Shown here: piece by piece, positions 24,015 to 32,739 of the stretch
How the letters are laid out: every line of letters begins with the position of its first letter
Position numbering within the stretch: the first letter of the stretch is position 1
NCBI RefSeq assembly: GCF_026017845.1
Contig: NZ_CP100416.1
Span: 9,174,334 to 9,238,333, forward strand
Length of the DNA: 64,000 nucleotides
From: Amycolatopsis mediterranei
GTDB lineage: Bacteria; Actinomycetota; Actinomycetes; Mycobacteriales; Pseudonocardiaceae
Direction: 5' to 3'
Notes under the pieces: model-generated
Database searches by the model: none
Told to the model about the DNA's origin: nothing
What the model saw: only the letters and a program-made list of their open reading frames with translations
Made by a program: the position numbers and the translations under genes

Positions 24015-26966
24015 TCAGCCCGCGCGCACCTCCAACGTCGAGCCCGTGCGGGACTTGCGGACCCGCAGCCGGGTGGGGATGCGCTGCCGCAGCTCCTCGA
24101 CGTGGGACACGAGCCCGACCACCCGCCCGCCGGCGCGCAGCTCGTCGAGGATGTTCATCACGACGTCGAGGGTTTCGGCGTCCAGCGTGCCGAACCCTTC
24201 GTCGACGAACAGCGTGTCCAGCAGCGCGCCGCCGGCCTCCCCCGCGACGACGTCCGCCAGCCCCAGCGCGAGGGCCAGCGACGCGAGGAACGACTCGCCA
24301 CCGGACAGGGTCTTCGCCGGGCGGATGGTGCCCGAGTAGTCGTCCAGCACGTCGATGCCGAGTCCGCCGCGGGTGCCGCGCGCCCCGGCCGCGTCCGAGT
24401 GCACGAACGAGTACCGGCCCTGGCTCATCGTGCGCAGCCGGTGCGTGGCGGCGACGGCGACTTCTTCGAGCCGCGCCGCCAGCACGTACGACCGCAGGGA
24501 CATCTTGCGGCTGTTCTGCCCGCGCCCGTTGACGACCTCCGCCAAGGCCCGCAGCTCGGCGTACTCCGCTTCGGCCGGCACGAGCCCGGCGAGCGCCGCG
24601 CGTAGCAGGCCGGCCAGCCGGGTCAGCTCCTCGTGCTGCGCGGTGACCGCCCGAAGCGCCGCGTACGCGGAGTCGGCACGCGCCCGGGCCAGCTGGGCCG
24701 CGTCGGCCGCGCGTCCGACGTCCGCGATGTCGTCCGGCGAGATCCCGAACAGGTCCGGCTCGGCCAGCAGCGCCCGCGCGCCCGCGGCGGCCGCCTCGGC
24801 CTCGGCGATGCCCTGCTCCAGCTTCTCGATCTGTTCGTCCGGCAGCATCGCGGCGCGCGCCTTCTTCAGCGAGGTGAACCCCTTCGCCGCCACAGCCGCC
24901 TCGACCAGGGTTTTCTGCTGGGCGACCCGCTCACGCGCGCCCAGGACGGCCGTCCGAGCCTCCGCGACGGCCTCCAGCGCCTCGGCGAGCCCGAGAAGGT
25001 GGGTCCGCCGCGCGCCGACGTCCGCGAACTCGCCCCGGCCGGCGACCAGGCGACGTTCGCGCTCGGCCAGCCGTTCTTCCAGGGCGCGGACGTCGGTCGT
25101 GGCTTCGGTCGCCGCCTGCTCGGCCCGGCGCAGGCGTTCGGTGCGCGCTTCCAGGTCGCGCTCCAGCAGGACGACCTGGTGCCCCAGCTTGGCCTTGGCG
25201 GCGGCCTGCTCGGTCAGCGCGGCGACGGTTGTGCGGGCACCCGCCAGCTCGGCGGTGATCGACTCGGCCGTGCGCCCGGCCAGCCGCTCGATCAGCCCGG
25301 CCAGCCGTGCCTTCGCTTCTTCCAGCGCGACGACCACCCGCTGCCGCATCGCGTCCGCCGCCTGCTCGGCTTCCTCGGCCGCGCGTTCCTCCGCCGGATC
25401 GACCAGCTCGACGTCCCGGTTCGCCTTCGCCGGGTGCTCGGCCGCCCCGCACACCGGGCACGGCGCGCCGTCCGGCAACGCGGCGGCCAGCTCGGCCGCC
25501 ATGCCGTCGAGCCGCCGCTCCCGCAGGTCGAGCCGGTGCTGCCGGGCCGCCTGATGCGCGTCGACGACTTCGCGCAGCTTCGCCTCGCCCCGGTGGACCT
25601 TCGCCTGCGCCTCGGGCAGTTCGGCCGCATCGCGGGCGAAGGCGCGCAGTTCGTCCACCTTCGCCTTGGCGCCGTCGAGCTTGGCTTCGGCTTCGGCGGC
25701 TTCGAGGGCGTCCGCCCGCAGTTTCGTCAGCTGACCGGGGATCGCGGCCAGCTCGGTGGTCAGCGCCTCGACCTGCTGGCCGGCCGTGACGGCAGCGAGC
25801 TTCCGGTCGTCCCGCCGCATGACGTCGAGCTCTTGCTGCTCGGCCTCGGCGACCAGTTCCGCGACCGCGCCCGCCTCTTCGCGCACGGCGGCCGCCCGCG
25901 CCTTCAGATCGCCGGTCGCCCGGGTGCCGAACTCCCGCAGCCGGGCGCCGCGCGCCTTCTCCGCCTGCTCGGCTTCGGTCAGTTCGGCGGCCCGCCGGTC
26001 GAGCAGGTCGGCCTCGACGGCGACACCGGCGGCGCGCCGCGCGGCCGCGACCTCCTGCGCCCACTCGGCCCGCTGCGGCGCCTGTTCGGTGATCTCGAGC
26101 AGCCGCAGGTGCGCGGTGCGGACGCGGCGGATCTTTTCCGCGCCCGCGCGTTCTTCCTGGAGGTAGAGGTCCGCGCGCCGCGCCGCCGCTCGCGCCCGTT
26201 CGTCCTCGGCCGTCACCTGCTCGACGCGTGCTTTCGACGCGGTGAGCACGGTTTCGACCCACTCGCCCAAGTCCGCGTCGGGCGGGTCCTGCTGGGCCTC
26301 CTGCGCGTACCGGGCCAGCAGTTCCCGCACGTCCCGCTGCCGCGCTTCCAGTTCGCGGCCGCGCTCGGCGCGCAGGTCGGCGAACCAGCGTTCGACGTCG
26401 GCGAAGCGCTCGGTCCCGAACAGCCGCTCCAGCAGTTTCTCGCGCTCGGCGGTGTCCGAACGCAGGAAGCGGGCGAACTCCCCTTGCGGCAGCAGCACCA
26501 CCTGGAAGAACTGGGCCGCGGTCATCCCGAGCAGCCGCTCGACGGTGCGCGCGACCTCCTCGATCCGGATCAGGCCCTCCGGCGCCAGGCCGGCGGGCGC
26601 GGTGCCGACCCAGCTCAGCGACACCCGCGCCTGCTGGGTGGTGGTGCCCTCCCCGCGCCGCTTCGGCCGCTGGTACTCCGGGTTGCGCACGATCTTCAGC
26701 CGGTGGCCCTGCACGGTGAGCTCCAGCGCGACCTCGGTGACCTGGTCGCGCTCGGCGAGGTCGCACCGCAGCCGCTTCGCCTCGTTGCGGGCGCCGGGAA
26801 CCACGCCGAACAGCGCGAACGCGATCGCGTCGAGCAGCGTCGTCTTGCCCGCGCCGGTTTCGCCGTGCAGGAGGAAGAGGCCGTCGGCGCCGAGCACGTC
26901 GAAGTCGACCACTTCGCGTGCGCAGTACGGCCCGAAGGCTTCGACCTCCAGCCTGTGCAGCCTCAT
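24015..26966 (-). CDS. sbcC: exonuclease SbcC (SMC-like ATPase subunit)
   Basis: A 983-aa SMC-type ATPase that works with SbcD to cut hairpins and process double-strand breaks. Walker A GETGAGKTT at about 36-44, long Ala/Glu/Arg-rich coiled coils at about 180-480 and 530-800, the zinc-hook CPVCG near residue 505 between them, ABC signature 'LSGGESFLASLALALGLAD' near 880 and Walker B 'LFVDEGFGTLD' near 915. The ATG overlaps the sbcD stop by 4 bases. Length fits actinobacterial SbcC. Confidence 0.95.
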   Translation of the reverse strand: MRLHRLEVEAFGPYCAREVVDFDVLGADGLFLLHGETGAGKTTLLDAIAFALFGVVPGARNEAKRLRCDLAERDQVTEVALELTVQGHRLKIVRNPEYQRPKRRGEGTTTQQARVSLSWVGTAPAGLAPEGLIRIEEVARTVERLLGMTAAQFFQVVLLPQGEFARFLRSDTAEREKLLERLFGTERFADVERWFADLRAERGRELEARQRDVRELLARYAQEAQQDPPDADLGEWVETVLTASKARVEQVTAEDERARAAARRADLYLQEERAGAEKIRRVRTAHLRLLEITEQAPQRAEWAQEVAAARRAAGVAVEADLLDRRAAELTEAEQAEKARGARLREFGTRATGDLKARAAAVREEAGAVAELVAEAEQQELDVMRRDDRKLAAVTAGQQVEALTTELAAIPGQLTKLRADALEAAEAEAKLDGAKAKVDELRAFARDAAELPEAQAKVHRGEAKLREVVDAHQAARQHRLDLRERRLDGMAAELAAALPDGAPCPVCGAAEHPAKANRDVELVDPAEERAAEEAEQAADAMRQRVVVALEEAKARLAGLIERLAGRTAESITAELAGARTTVAALTEQAAAKAKLGHQVVLLERDLEARTERLRRAEQAATEATTDVRALEERLAERERRLVAGRGEFADVGARRTHLLGLAEALEAVAEARTAVLGARERVAQQKTLVEAAVAAKGFTSLKKARAAMLPDEQIEKLEQGIAEAEAAAAGARALLAEPDLFGISPDDIADVGRAADAAQLARARADSAYAALRAVTAQHEELTRLAGLLRAALAGLVPAEAEYAELRALAEVVNGRGQNSRKMSLRSYVLAARLEEVAVAATHRLRTMSQGRYSFVHSDAAGARGTRGGLGIDVLDDYSGTIRPAKTLSGGESFLASLALALGLADVVAGEAGGALLDTLFVDEGFGTLDAETLDVVMNILDELRAGGRVVGLVSHVEELRQRIPTRLRVRKSRTGSTLEVRAG

Positions 26967-28114
26967 TTCGCGAGGGCCCCCCGGTCGGCCGCTTCCAGGG
27001 CCAGGAACAGGAGCTGTTCTTCGCGTTCGGTCGGCGGGGCGCCGCGGCAGTCGTCGAGGAAGCTGCGCGAGACCTCGATGTCGGACCGGCCGCGGACGGC
27101 GTCGGAGTAGCGCAGCGGGGCGCCGGCGTGCCCGCCCGCGGGCGCCCAGTCGAGGTGCACCGCATACGGGAACCGCTCGCGCAGCCGCCGCATCGCGTCG
27201 ACCGGGCGCACCCGGTCGGTGACCGTGACCGACAGGAAGTGCTCGAGGTAGGCGTCGTGCGCCGGGTCGAGCAGGAGGTCTTCGAGCTCGCCGGTGAGCG
27301 TGGCGAGTGCCCGCGGCACGGGCAGCTCGTGGCGCCGGACCTCGGCGAGGCCGTCGGCGTCCAGATCGACCAGCCAGACCGATTTCCGTTGGCGCGCCTC
27401 GGAAAACGAGTACGCCAGCGGGCTGCCGGAGTAGCGCAGGTGCTCGGCGAGCGTCTGCGGGCCGTGGAGGTGGCCGAGCGCCACGTAGTCGACGCCGTCG
27501 AAGACCGAACCGGGCACCTGTTCGACGCCGCCGACCGCGATCGTGCGCTCGGAGTCGGTGGGTTCGCCGCCGGTGACGAACGCGTGCGCGAGCACGACCG
27601 ACCGGACACCGGGCCGGATTTCGAGGTCCGCGCGGATCCGGCGCATGGCCTCGGTGAGCACGCCGGTGTGGCCGCGCGCGTCGGGAACGCCGAGGGCGTG
27701 GCGCGCCGGTTCCGGTTCCAGGTAAGGGATGCCGTAGACGGCGACCGGGCCGTGGCCGTCGTCGAGCAGCACCGGTTCGGCCAGCCCGGCGACGGTCGTG
27801 CGCAGGTGGAGGCCGCCCGCCGCGGCGAACTCCGCGAAGGCGCCGAGGCGCGGCGCCGAATCGTGGTTTCCGGGTGTGACGACCAGTTGCGCGCCGGCCG
27901 CGCGGATCCGGGAGACGGCTTTCGTCGCCACCCGCACGGCTTCGGCGGAGGGGACCGCGCGGTCGTAGATGTCGCCTGCCACCAGGACGGCGTCGATCGC
28001 CTCGCCGGCCACGAGGTCGGCGAGGTGCCCGAGCACCGCTTCCTGTTCCGCGAGCAGATCGGCGCCGTGGAACGTGCGGCCGATGTGCCAGTCGGACGTG
28101 TGCAGGAATCTCAC
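26963..28114 (-). CDS. sbcD: exonuclease SbcD (Mre11-like nuclease subunit)
   Basis: A 383-aa calcineurin-like phosphoesterase. The GTG at 28114 gives VRFLHTSDWHIGRTF, placing metal ligands Asp and His at residues 8 and 10, the expected position; the longer frame upstream is rejected. Further metal motifs 'LVAGDIYDRAV', 'VVTPGNHDS' and 'YVALGHLHGPQ' are intact. Forms the SbcCD nuclease with the overlapping sbcC. Confidence 0.95.
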   Translation of the reverse strand: MRFLHTSDWHIGRTFHGADLLAEQEAVLGHLADLVAGEAIDAVLVAGDIYDRAVPSAEAVRVATKAVSRIRAAGAQLVVTPGNHDSAPRLGAFAEFAAAGGLHLRTTVAGLAEPVLLDDGHGPVAVYGIPYLEPEPARHALGVPDARGHTGVLTEAMRRIRADLEIRPGVRSVVLAHAFVTGGEPTDSERTIAVGGVEQVPGSVFDGVDYVALGHLHGPQTLAEHLRYSGSPLAYSFSEARQRKSVWLVDLDADGLAEVRRHELPVPRALATLTGELEDLLLDPAHDAYLEHFLSVTVTDRVRPVDAMRRLRERFPYAVHLDWAPAGGHAGAPLRYSDAVRGRSDIEVSRSFLDDCRGAPPTEREEQLLFLALEAADRGALAK

Positions 28115-28332
28115 GACGGCCAAGGTACGACCCGGCTCCGACGAAATCCCGCAGGCACGCCGCCTTCTCACTCGAACGTGTGTACTAACACGAGTGGGCA
28201 AGATCGGACACGCCCTGCGCGGAATCGATGTGTTCGCAGGTCAGCTACCCAGAGCGACGGATCGGGTGCGGTTTTTGTCGGTGCGGTCCGCCATGATGTC
28301 TGCGAGCTCGGAGCTCGGACGGAGGAGACGAA

Positions 28333-29247
28333 GTGGCGACAGTGCTGACCACCGCGGCGATCGTGCTCGCGGTCCTGCTGCTGTTCGCCGTCGCGGTGCT
28401 GTGGCGGCTGTACCAGGACGGGATGCGCCGGGCGGACGCGGCGGCCCGGCTCGTGGCGGCCGAGCGGGCCAAAGCGGACCAGCAGCAGCTGGCGCTGCGG
28501 CGCTACGAGGTCGCGTTCGCGTCGATCAGCGGCCGGGGCGAGCTGGGCGAGCAGGTGCTGGTCGAGACGGCGCGGGCGCTGGGGCTGCGCGAAGACCTGC
28601 ACTTCACCCTGCAGACGGACCTGGGCGGCGGCGGCTCGGCGAAGCCGGACATGGTGCTGCGGGTGGGCGGCGACCGCACGGTCCCGGTGGACGCGAAGGC
28701 GAGCATGGCGACGTGGTCCGAGGCGGTGGAGACGGACAACCCGGACGAGCGGCTGGACGCGTTGCGCGCGCACGTGCGGCAGATCCGGTCCCGCGCGGCA
28801 GACCTGGCGGGCAAGGGCTACCAGCGCTGGGCGGACGCGATCTACGGCACGATCATGTTCGTCCCGTCCGACGCGGCGGTGGTCGCGGCGCTGGACACGG
28901 ACCCGGAGCTGCTGCGCTGGCTGATCGACCGAAGGGTGTTCCTCTGCGGCCCCACGGGCTTCGGGGTACTGGCCTCGGCGGCGTTGTTCGCGGCGAGCGA
29001 CCGCACGCTCGAGGCGGACGTGGAGCAGGTCCGAGCCGGAGCGGCGGCGGCCCACCGCGCGGCGGCCGGCGCGGTCGAGGCGCTCAACCTGTCGAGCACG
29101 CACTTGCAGCGGTTCCTGTCGGCCCGCCGACGGGAGCTGGAGGCACTGGAGACGTTCCGGGCGACGGTGGCGCCTCTCACCGACGCCTCGGGCAGCCCGG
29201 CGGCCGTGCCGACGGTGCGGAAGGGGGACGAGCTGGCAGCCAGCTGA
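28333..29247 (+). CDS. rmuC: DNA recombination protein RmuC
   Basis: A 304-aa protein with an N-terminal membrane helix (residues 3-25), a coiled-coil stretch to about 60 and the RmuC nuclease-like core: 'SGRGELGEQVLVETARALGL', 'KPDMVLRV' and 'VPVDAKASMATW', i.e. the PD-(D/E)xK-like D...DAK residues. GTG start with GGAGGAG about 7 bases upstream. RmuC limits inversion recombination at short repeats, which is interesting beside sbcCD and the repeat arrays nearby. Confidence 0.93.
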   Translation: MATVLTTAAIVLAVLLLFAVAVLWRLYQDGMRRADAAARLVAAERAKADQQQLALRRYEVAFASISGRGELGEQVLVETARALGLREDLHFTLQTDLGGGGSAKPDMVLRVGGDRTVPVDAKASMATWSEAVETDNPDERLDALRAHVRQIRSRAADLAGKGYQRWADAIYGTIMFVPSDAAVVAALDTDPELLRWLIDRRVFLCGPTGFGVLASAALFAASDRTLEADVEQVRAGAAAAHRAAAGAVEALNLSSTHLQRFLSARRRELEALETFRATVAPLTDASGSPAAVPTVRKGDELAAS

Positions 29248-29798
29248 GCTTCCGGGCGATGCGGTCAGGCCTTCAGGGCCGGGACCGGCGCAGGACAGGG
29301 ATACCGACCGCGACCGATTCAGCGCTCGCACGGGGCGCGGGCTCGCCGACGCGAGACGGCACGCGCGTACCCAGTGGGTCGGCCCGCGTACCTGGACGGT
29401 CGGGTAGCTCACCCCGGGAAGTCGGCCGGCGACCGACCGTCCGAGTACGCCAACCGACTGCCCGGGCACGCGGACCGACCGTCTGGGTACGCCCACCGAC
29501 CGTTCGAGTACTTGGGCGCTAGCTGTGGCGAGTTGAGCGTGGCTGGAGGCGTCTGACCAGCGGTGACCACGAGTCTGAGCCGAGTCCGGAACTCGCGGCA
29601 AGCGCTCTCGGCGGAGTGATCCTTCGACCGCAGGTTGTCCTCGACCTCTCTTTCAGAGGACCCTGGCGAAAGCGGGCCACCCGGTTCGCTCCACCGCCGC
29701 TACCCGGCGCCACCGGATCATGCCGCCGGGTGGCTGTTGGCCCACGTCGGCGGCGGTGCTGGCAAGATCTTCACAACCACGAGATACGGTGTTGCCCT
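29248..29798. other. 551-bp intergenic region with 21-bp repeat units
   Basis: No convincing gene. The middle (29377-29515) carries 21-bp-period repeats, two units in one orientation then four in the other. The last 60 bases contain TACGGT 8 bases before the GTG of the DUF6542 gene, a possible leaderless promoter. The rest is unique GC-rich sequence with no recognised motif. Confidence 0.6.
29377..29515. repeat. 21-bp-period repeat array with inverted halves
   Basis: GGTCGG occurs at 29377 and 29398 (two inverted units), then ACCGAC at 29432, 29453, 29474 and 29495 (four direct units of the type ACCGACCGTCTGGGTACGCC). Spacing is exactly 21 bp in both halves. Same unit family as 10024-10079. 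Confidence 0.8.
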
Positions 29799-30710
29799 GT
29801 GACCGCGATTCGCGATCGCCAGAGCGATCCAGATGCCGACGACGTCCCCGTTGCGTGGGATGAGCGTCCTGTCGTCGGTTCGAGGCGCGGACTGCCCTGG
29901 TGGGCGGCGGTCCTGGTCGGCCTCGTCCTGGCGGTCGTGGGCGCTCTCCTGGGCAAGCCGAGCCAGACGAACATCCCGGTGATCTTCATCGTCTGCTACA
30001 TCGCCGGGGCCGTGATCGCGGTCTGCGCGGTGCGGCGGCGGGGCCTGTTCGGGCCGATGGTGATGCCGCCGCTCGTGCTGGCCGTCACCGTGCCCACGGT
30101 GATCCTGCTGACCTCGGGGTCCGCGGCGCAGGGCGACGACATGCTGTCGAAGGCCCTGAGCATCGGCACGCCGCTGATCAACAGCTTCCCCATGATGGCG
30201 ATCACCACCGGCATCACGCTGCTGATCGGCTTCGTCCGCATCTTCCGCGAGCGCGACCCGGACGCTCCCAAGAAGGCCAAGAAGGCCGACCGCCGGGCCG
30301 ACGAGGACGACGAAACGCCCGCCCCGCGCGCCGCGGCCGGTGGGCGGCCGCGGCCGGCCGGCTCGAACCGGACCGGGCAGACCCCGGTCCCGTCCGGCGC
30401 TCGGCGCGGCCGGGAAGGCGAACCGCCGCGACGCCCGCGCCCGCCCGCCGACGGCGAACGCCGGGCACCTCGCCCACCCGCCGAACGCGACCCGGGCACC
30501 CGAGGCACACGCAAGCCGCCGCCGGCCAATCGGCGCACGCCCCGTCCGGCAGAGGGGGACCCGCGCCCGCGCGAGCCGCGCGGTGACGCGCCACGACGGC
30601 GTCCGCGCCCGCCCGAGGACGGCCGGGACACCCCGCCGCCCCGCCGCCCGTCCGGCGGCCGGAACGCGCCGCCGCGCCGGAACCGTCCCTGGGACGACGA
30701 AGAACGCTGA
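29799..30710 (+). CDS. DUF6542 membrane protein with Pro/Arg-rich tail
   Basis: A 303-aa protein. GTG at 29799 chosen; the frame continues upstream through non-coding repeats. After a charged N-tail it has four predicted helices at about 30-55, 62-80, 88-108 and 128-148 (e.g. 'LPWWAAVLVGLVLAVVGALLG'), which is the DUF6542 domain. From about residue 155 the chain is a low-complexity cytoplasmic tail rich in Pro, Arg, Gly and Asp, suited to electrostatic contacts. Function unknown; the family is actinobacterial. A 15-bp stem terminator follows the stop. Confidence 0.85.
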   Translation: MTAIRDRQSDPDADDVPVAWDERPVVGSRRGLPWWAAVLVGLVLAVVGALLGKPSQTNIPVIFIVCYIAGAVIAVCAVRRRGLFGPMVMPPLVLAVTVPTVILLTSGSAAQGDDMLSKALSIGTPLINSFPMMAITTGITLLIGFVRIFRERDPDAPKKAKKADRRADEDDETPAPRAAAGGRPRPAGSNRTGQTPVPSGARRGREGEPPRRPRPPADGERRAPRPPAERDPGTRGTRKPPPANRRTPRPAEGDPRPREPRGDAPRRRPRPPEDGRDTPPPRRPSGGRNAPPRRNRPWDDEER

Positions 30711-30712
30711 CG

Positions 30713-30746
30713 AACGGCGGTCACCTCTTGCGAGGTGACCGCCGTT
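30713..30746. terminator. strong hairpin terminator after the DUF6542 gene
   Basis: AACGGCGGTCACCTC (30713-30727) and GAGGTGACCGCCGTT (30732-30746) form a perfect 15-bp stem around TTGC, followed by T. Acts in either direction between convergent genes. Confidence 0.9.
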
Positions 30747-30772
30747 TCGCATGCCGGGACCGTGCGCCGAAA

Positions 30773-30835
30773 GGCATCACGCGTGATCAGAGAGGCATCA
30801 CGCGTGATTGGGAGGGCATCACGCGTGATTGGGGG
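30773..30835. repeat. three 21-bp tandem repeats with palindrome ATCACGCGTGAT
   Basis: GGCATCACGCGTGAT begins at 30773, 30794 and 30815, exactly 21 bp apart, each with a central 12-bp perfect palindrome. The array ends about 13 bases from the ispH stop codon. The same unit, inverted, is found at 9968-10022. Confidence 0.9.
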
Positions 30836-30848
30836 GACGACACGGGAG

Positions 30849-31844
30849 TCAGACCTTGCGGAGTTCCTTCGGCGGCGCGAACGAGATCTTCTCGTTGGCC
30901 GTCGTGACTTCGTCGACGTCGCCGTAGCCGCGCTCGGCCAGCCAGTCCAGCAGCTCCATGACCAGCACGTCCGGCACTGACGCGCCTGAGGTCACGCCCA
31001 CCGTCGTGACGCCGGAAAGCCACGCTTCGTCGACCTCGTGCGCGAAGTCGACCAGGTACGAGGCCCGGGCTCCCGCCTTCAGGGCCACCTCGACCAGGCG
31101 CTTCGAGTTGGACGAGTTCGTCGACCCGACCACCAGCACCAGGTCGCACTCGGCGGCCATCGCCTTGACCGCGACCTGACGGTTCGTCGTCGCGTAACAG
31201 ATGTCGTCGCTGGGCGGGTCCGCCAAACCCGGGAAGCGCTCGCGGAGCTGGTCGACGCGCTCCATCGTCTCGTCGACCGACAGCGTCGTCTGGGAGAGCC
31301 AGATCACCTTCGACGGGTCGCGCACCTCGACCTTGTCGACGTCCTCGGCCTTGTCGACCAGCTGGACCTTGTCCGGCGCCTCGCCGGCCGTGCCCTCGAC
31401 CTCTTCGTGGCCTTCGTGGCCGATCAGCAGGATGTCGTAGTCGTCGTTCGCGAACCGGTTGACCTCCTTGTGCACCTTCGTCACCAGGGGGCAGGTCGCG
31501 TCGATCGTGCGCAGGTTCCGCTCGGCCGCCTCCGCGTGCACCATCGGCGAGACACCGTGGGCGGAGAACACCACCAGCGCGCCCTCGGGCACCTCCGACG
31601 TCTCGTCGACGAAGATCGCGCCGCGCTCGCGCAGCGTGTCGACCACGTGCCGGTTGTGCACGATCTCCTTGCGGACGTACACCGGGGCGCCGTAGACCTC
31701 GAGGGCCTTCTCGACGGCGATCACCGCGCGGTCGACGCCGGCGCAGTAACCACGGGGTTTGGCGAGCAGCACCCGCTTGCCGGAAGCGGTTCCGGTGATC
31801 GTCGGGGTACCCGCGGGCTCGATTCCGGGACTCGCTGCACTCAT
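30849..31844 (-). CDS. ispH: 4-hydroxy-3-methylbut-2-enyl diphosphate reductase
   Basis: A 331-aa iron-sulfur enzyme making IPP and DMAPP in the last step of the MEP pathway. The ATG at 31844 gives MSAASPGIEP...; the longer frame upstream is a shadow of the divergent gene. The three cluster Cys are in 'RGYCAGVDRAV', 'DATCPLVTKVH' and 'DDICYATTNRQ', and the catalytic Glu/Thr region 'LIGHEGHEEVEGT' is present. In mycobacteria the same gene (lytB2, Rv1110) adjoins the Rv1109c and xseA/xseB genes, as here. Confidence 0.97.
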   Translation of the reverse strand: MSAASPGIEPAGTPTITGTASGKRVLLAKPRGYCAGVDRAVIAVEKALEVYGAPVYVRKEIVHNRHVVDTLRERGAIFVDETSEVPEGALVVFSAHGVSPMVHAEAAERNLRTIDATCPLVTKVHKEVNRFANDDYDILLIGHEGHEEVEGTAGEAPDKVQLVDKAEDVDKVEVRDPSKVIWLSQTTLSVDETMERVDQLRERFPGLADPPSDDICYATTNRQVAVKAMAAECDLVLVVGSTNSSNSKRLVEVALKAGARASYLVDFAHEVDEAWLSGVTTVGVTSGASVPDVLVMELLDWLAERGYGDVDEVTTANEKISFAPPKELRKV

Positions 31845-31986
31845 GCCCCCAGGGTACGGGCAGCCCCGAGACGGACTCGAAGTCCCTTTCGGGTGAGCTT
31901 CGTCCCCCTTCCGAGCTGTGCCGCAGGTCACGCACTGCGCCCGTCCGGTTGGGCAGGAGGGACGGTCATGCGGCAGGCTGGACCCC

Positions 31987-32739
31987 ATGAAGCCTTTCCC
32001 GCTCCCCCTCCGGGTCGCCGCGGGCCTCGCCGTCTCCACCGCCGAGCGGGTTCGCGAACTTCCCCGGCAGCTGGCCGGGCTCCCGGTGACCGTGGTCAGC
32101 CAGGTGCTGCAGGCCTCCATGCGGGTGCAGCAGCACGTCACCGAGCTGGCGATCAAGGGCGACAGCGCCCTGTCGAGCCTGCGCCCGATCGAAGACACGC
32201 CGAGCTGGGCGACGTTCGACGAGGACGCCGAGCCCGGCGTCCCGCCCGCGCGGCCGAACCTGGCCCCGGTCGCCGAAGTGCCCGAACCGCGTTCGGAGGT
32301 CAACGGCCGCGTGCCGTCGGCGGCCGAGCTCGAAGCAGAGCTCGGCGATCCGTGGGCCGAGGAAGAACGCGCGCTCGCCGAGGACCACGCCGACGGCGAG
32401 AACGACAGCGAAGCCGGCGACGACGAACCGCCGAAGAAGCCCAAGCCCGGCACGCCCAAGGTCGACAAGAAGACCAAGAGCGAGACGCCGCGAACCAGCG
32501 CCGCCGGGTACGAGGGTCCGGCCGGGCTGACCGGCTACGACCAGCTCACCCTCCCGCAGCTGCGGGCCCGGTTGCGCCAGTTCTCGATCGACCAGCTCGA
32601 GACCATCCTCGAGTACGAGCGCACCCACGCCGACCGCTCGTCGTTCACCGGCATGCTGTCGCGCCGGATCGCCAACGCCCGCAAGGCGGACCGGGCCAAG
32701 GAAGACGAAGACGGCGGCGACGGCGCGGAAGGCCGGTGA
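31987..32739 (+). CDS. Rv1109c-like / lipid droplet-associated protein
   Basis: A 250-aa protein. Residues 1-60 are amphipathic and hydrophobic ('PLPLRVAAGLAVSTAERVRE', 'LAGLPVTVVSQVLQASMRVQ'), residues 75-165 are acidic then Lys/Pro-rich disordered linker, and the C-terminal third 'GYDQLTLPQLRARLRQFSID' to 'ARKADRAKED' is a conserved helical domain. This layout and position between ispH and xseA match Rv1109c and the family named lipid droplet-associated protein in actinobacteria. Overlaps xseA by 4 bases. Role inferred only from family name. Confidence 0.75.
   Translation: MKPFPLPLRVAAGLAVSTAERVRELPRQLAGLPVTVVSQVLQASMRVQQHVTELAIKGDSALSSLRPIEDTPSWATFDEDAEPGVPPARPNLAPVAEVPEPRSEVNGRVPSAAELEAELGDPWAEEERALAEDHADGENDSEAGDDEPPKKPKPGTPKVDKKTKSETPRTSAAGYEGPAGLTGYDQLTLPQLRARLRQFSIDQLETILEYERTHADRSSFTGMLSRRIANARKADRAKEDEDGGDGAEGR

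Noticed and set aside
29248..29601. Open frames with heptad-like residues over the array at 29377-29515
   Set aside because: They exist in several frames because the unit is 21 bp (7 codons) and have no ribosome-binding site or domain.
31845..32477. Upstream extension of ispH by about 200 codons
   Set aside because: It runs antisense through the divergent Rv1109c-like gene; the ATG at 31844 gives the normal family length.
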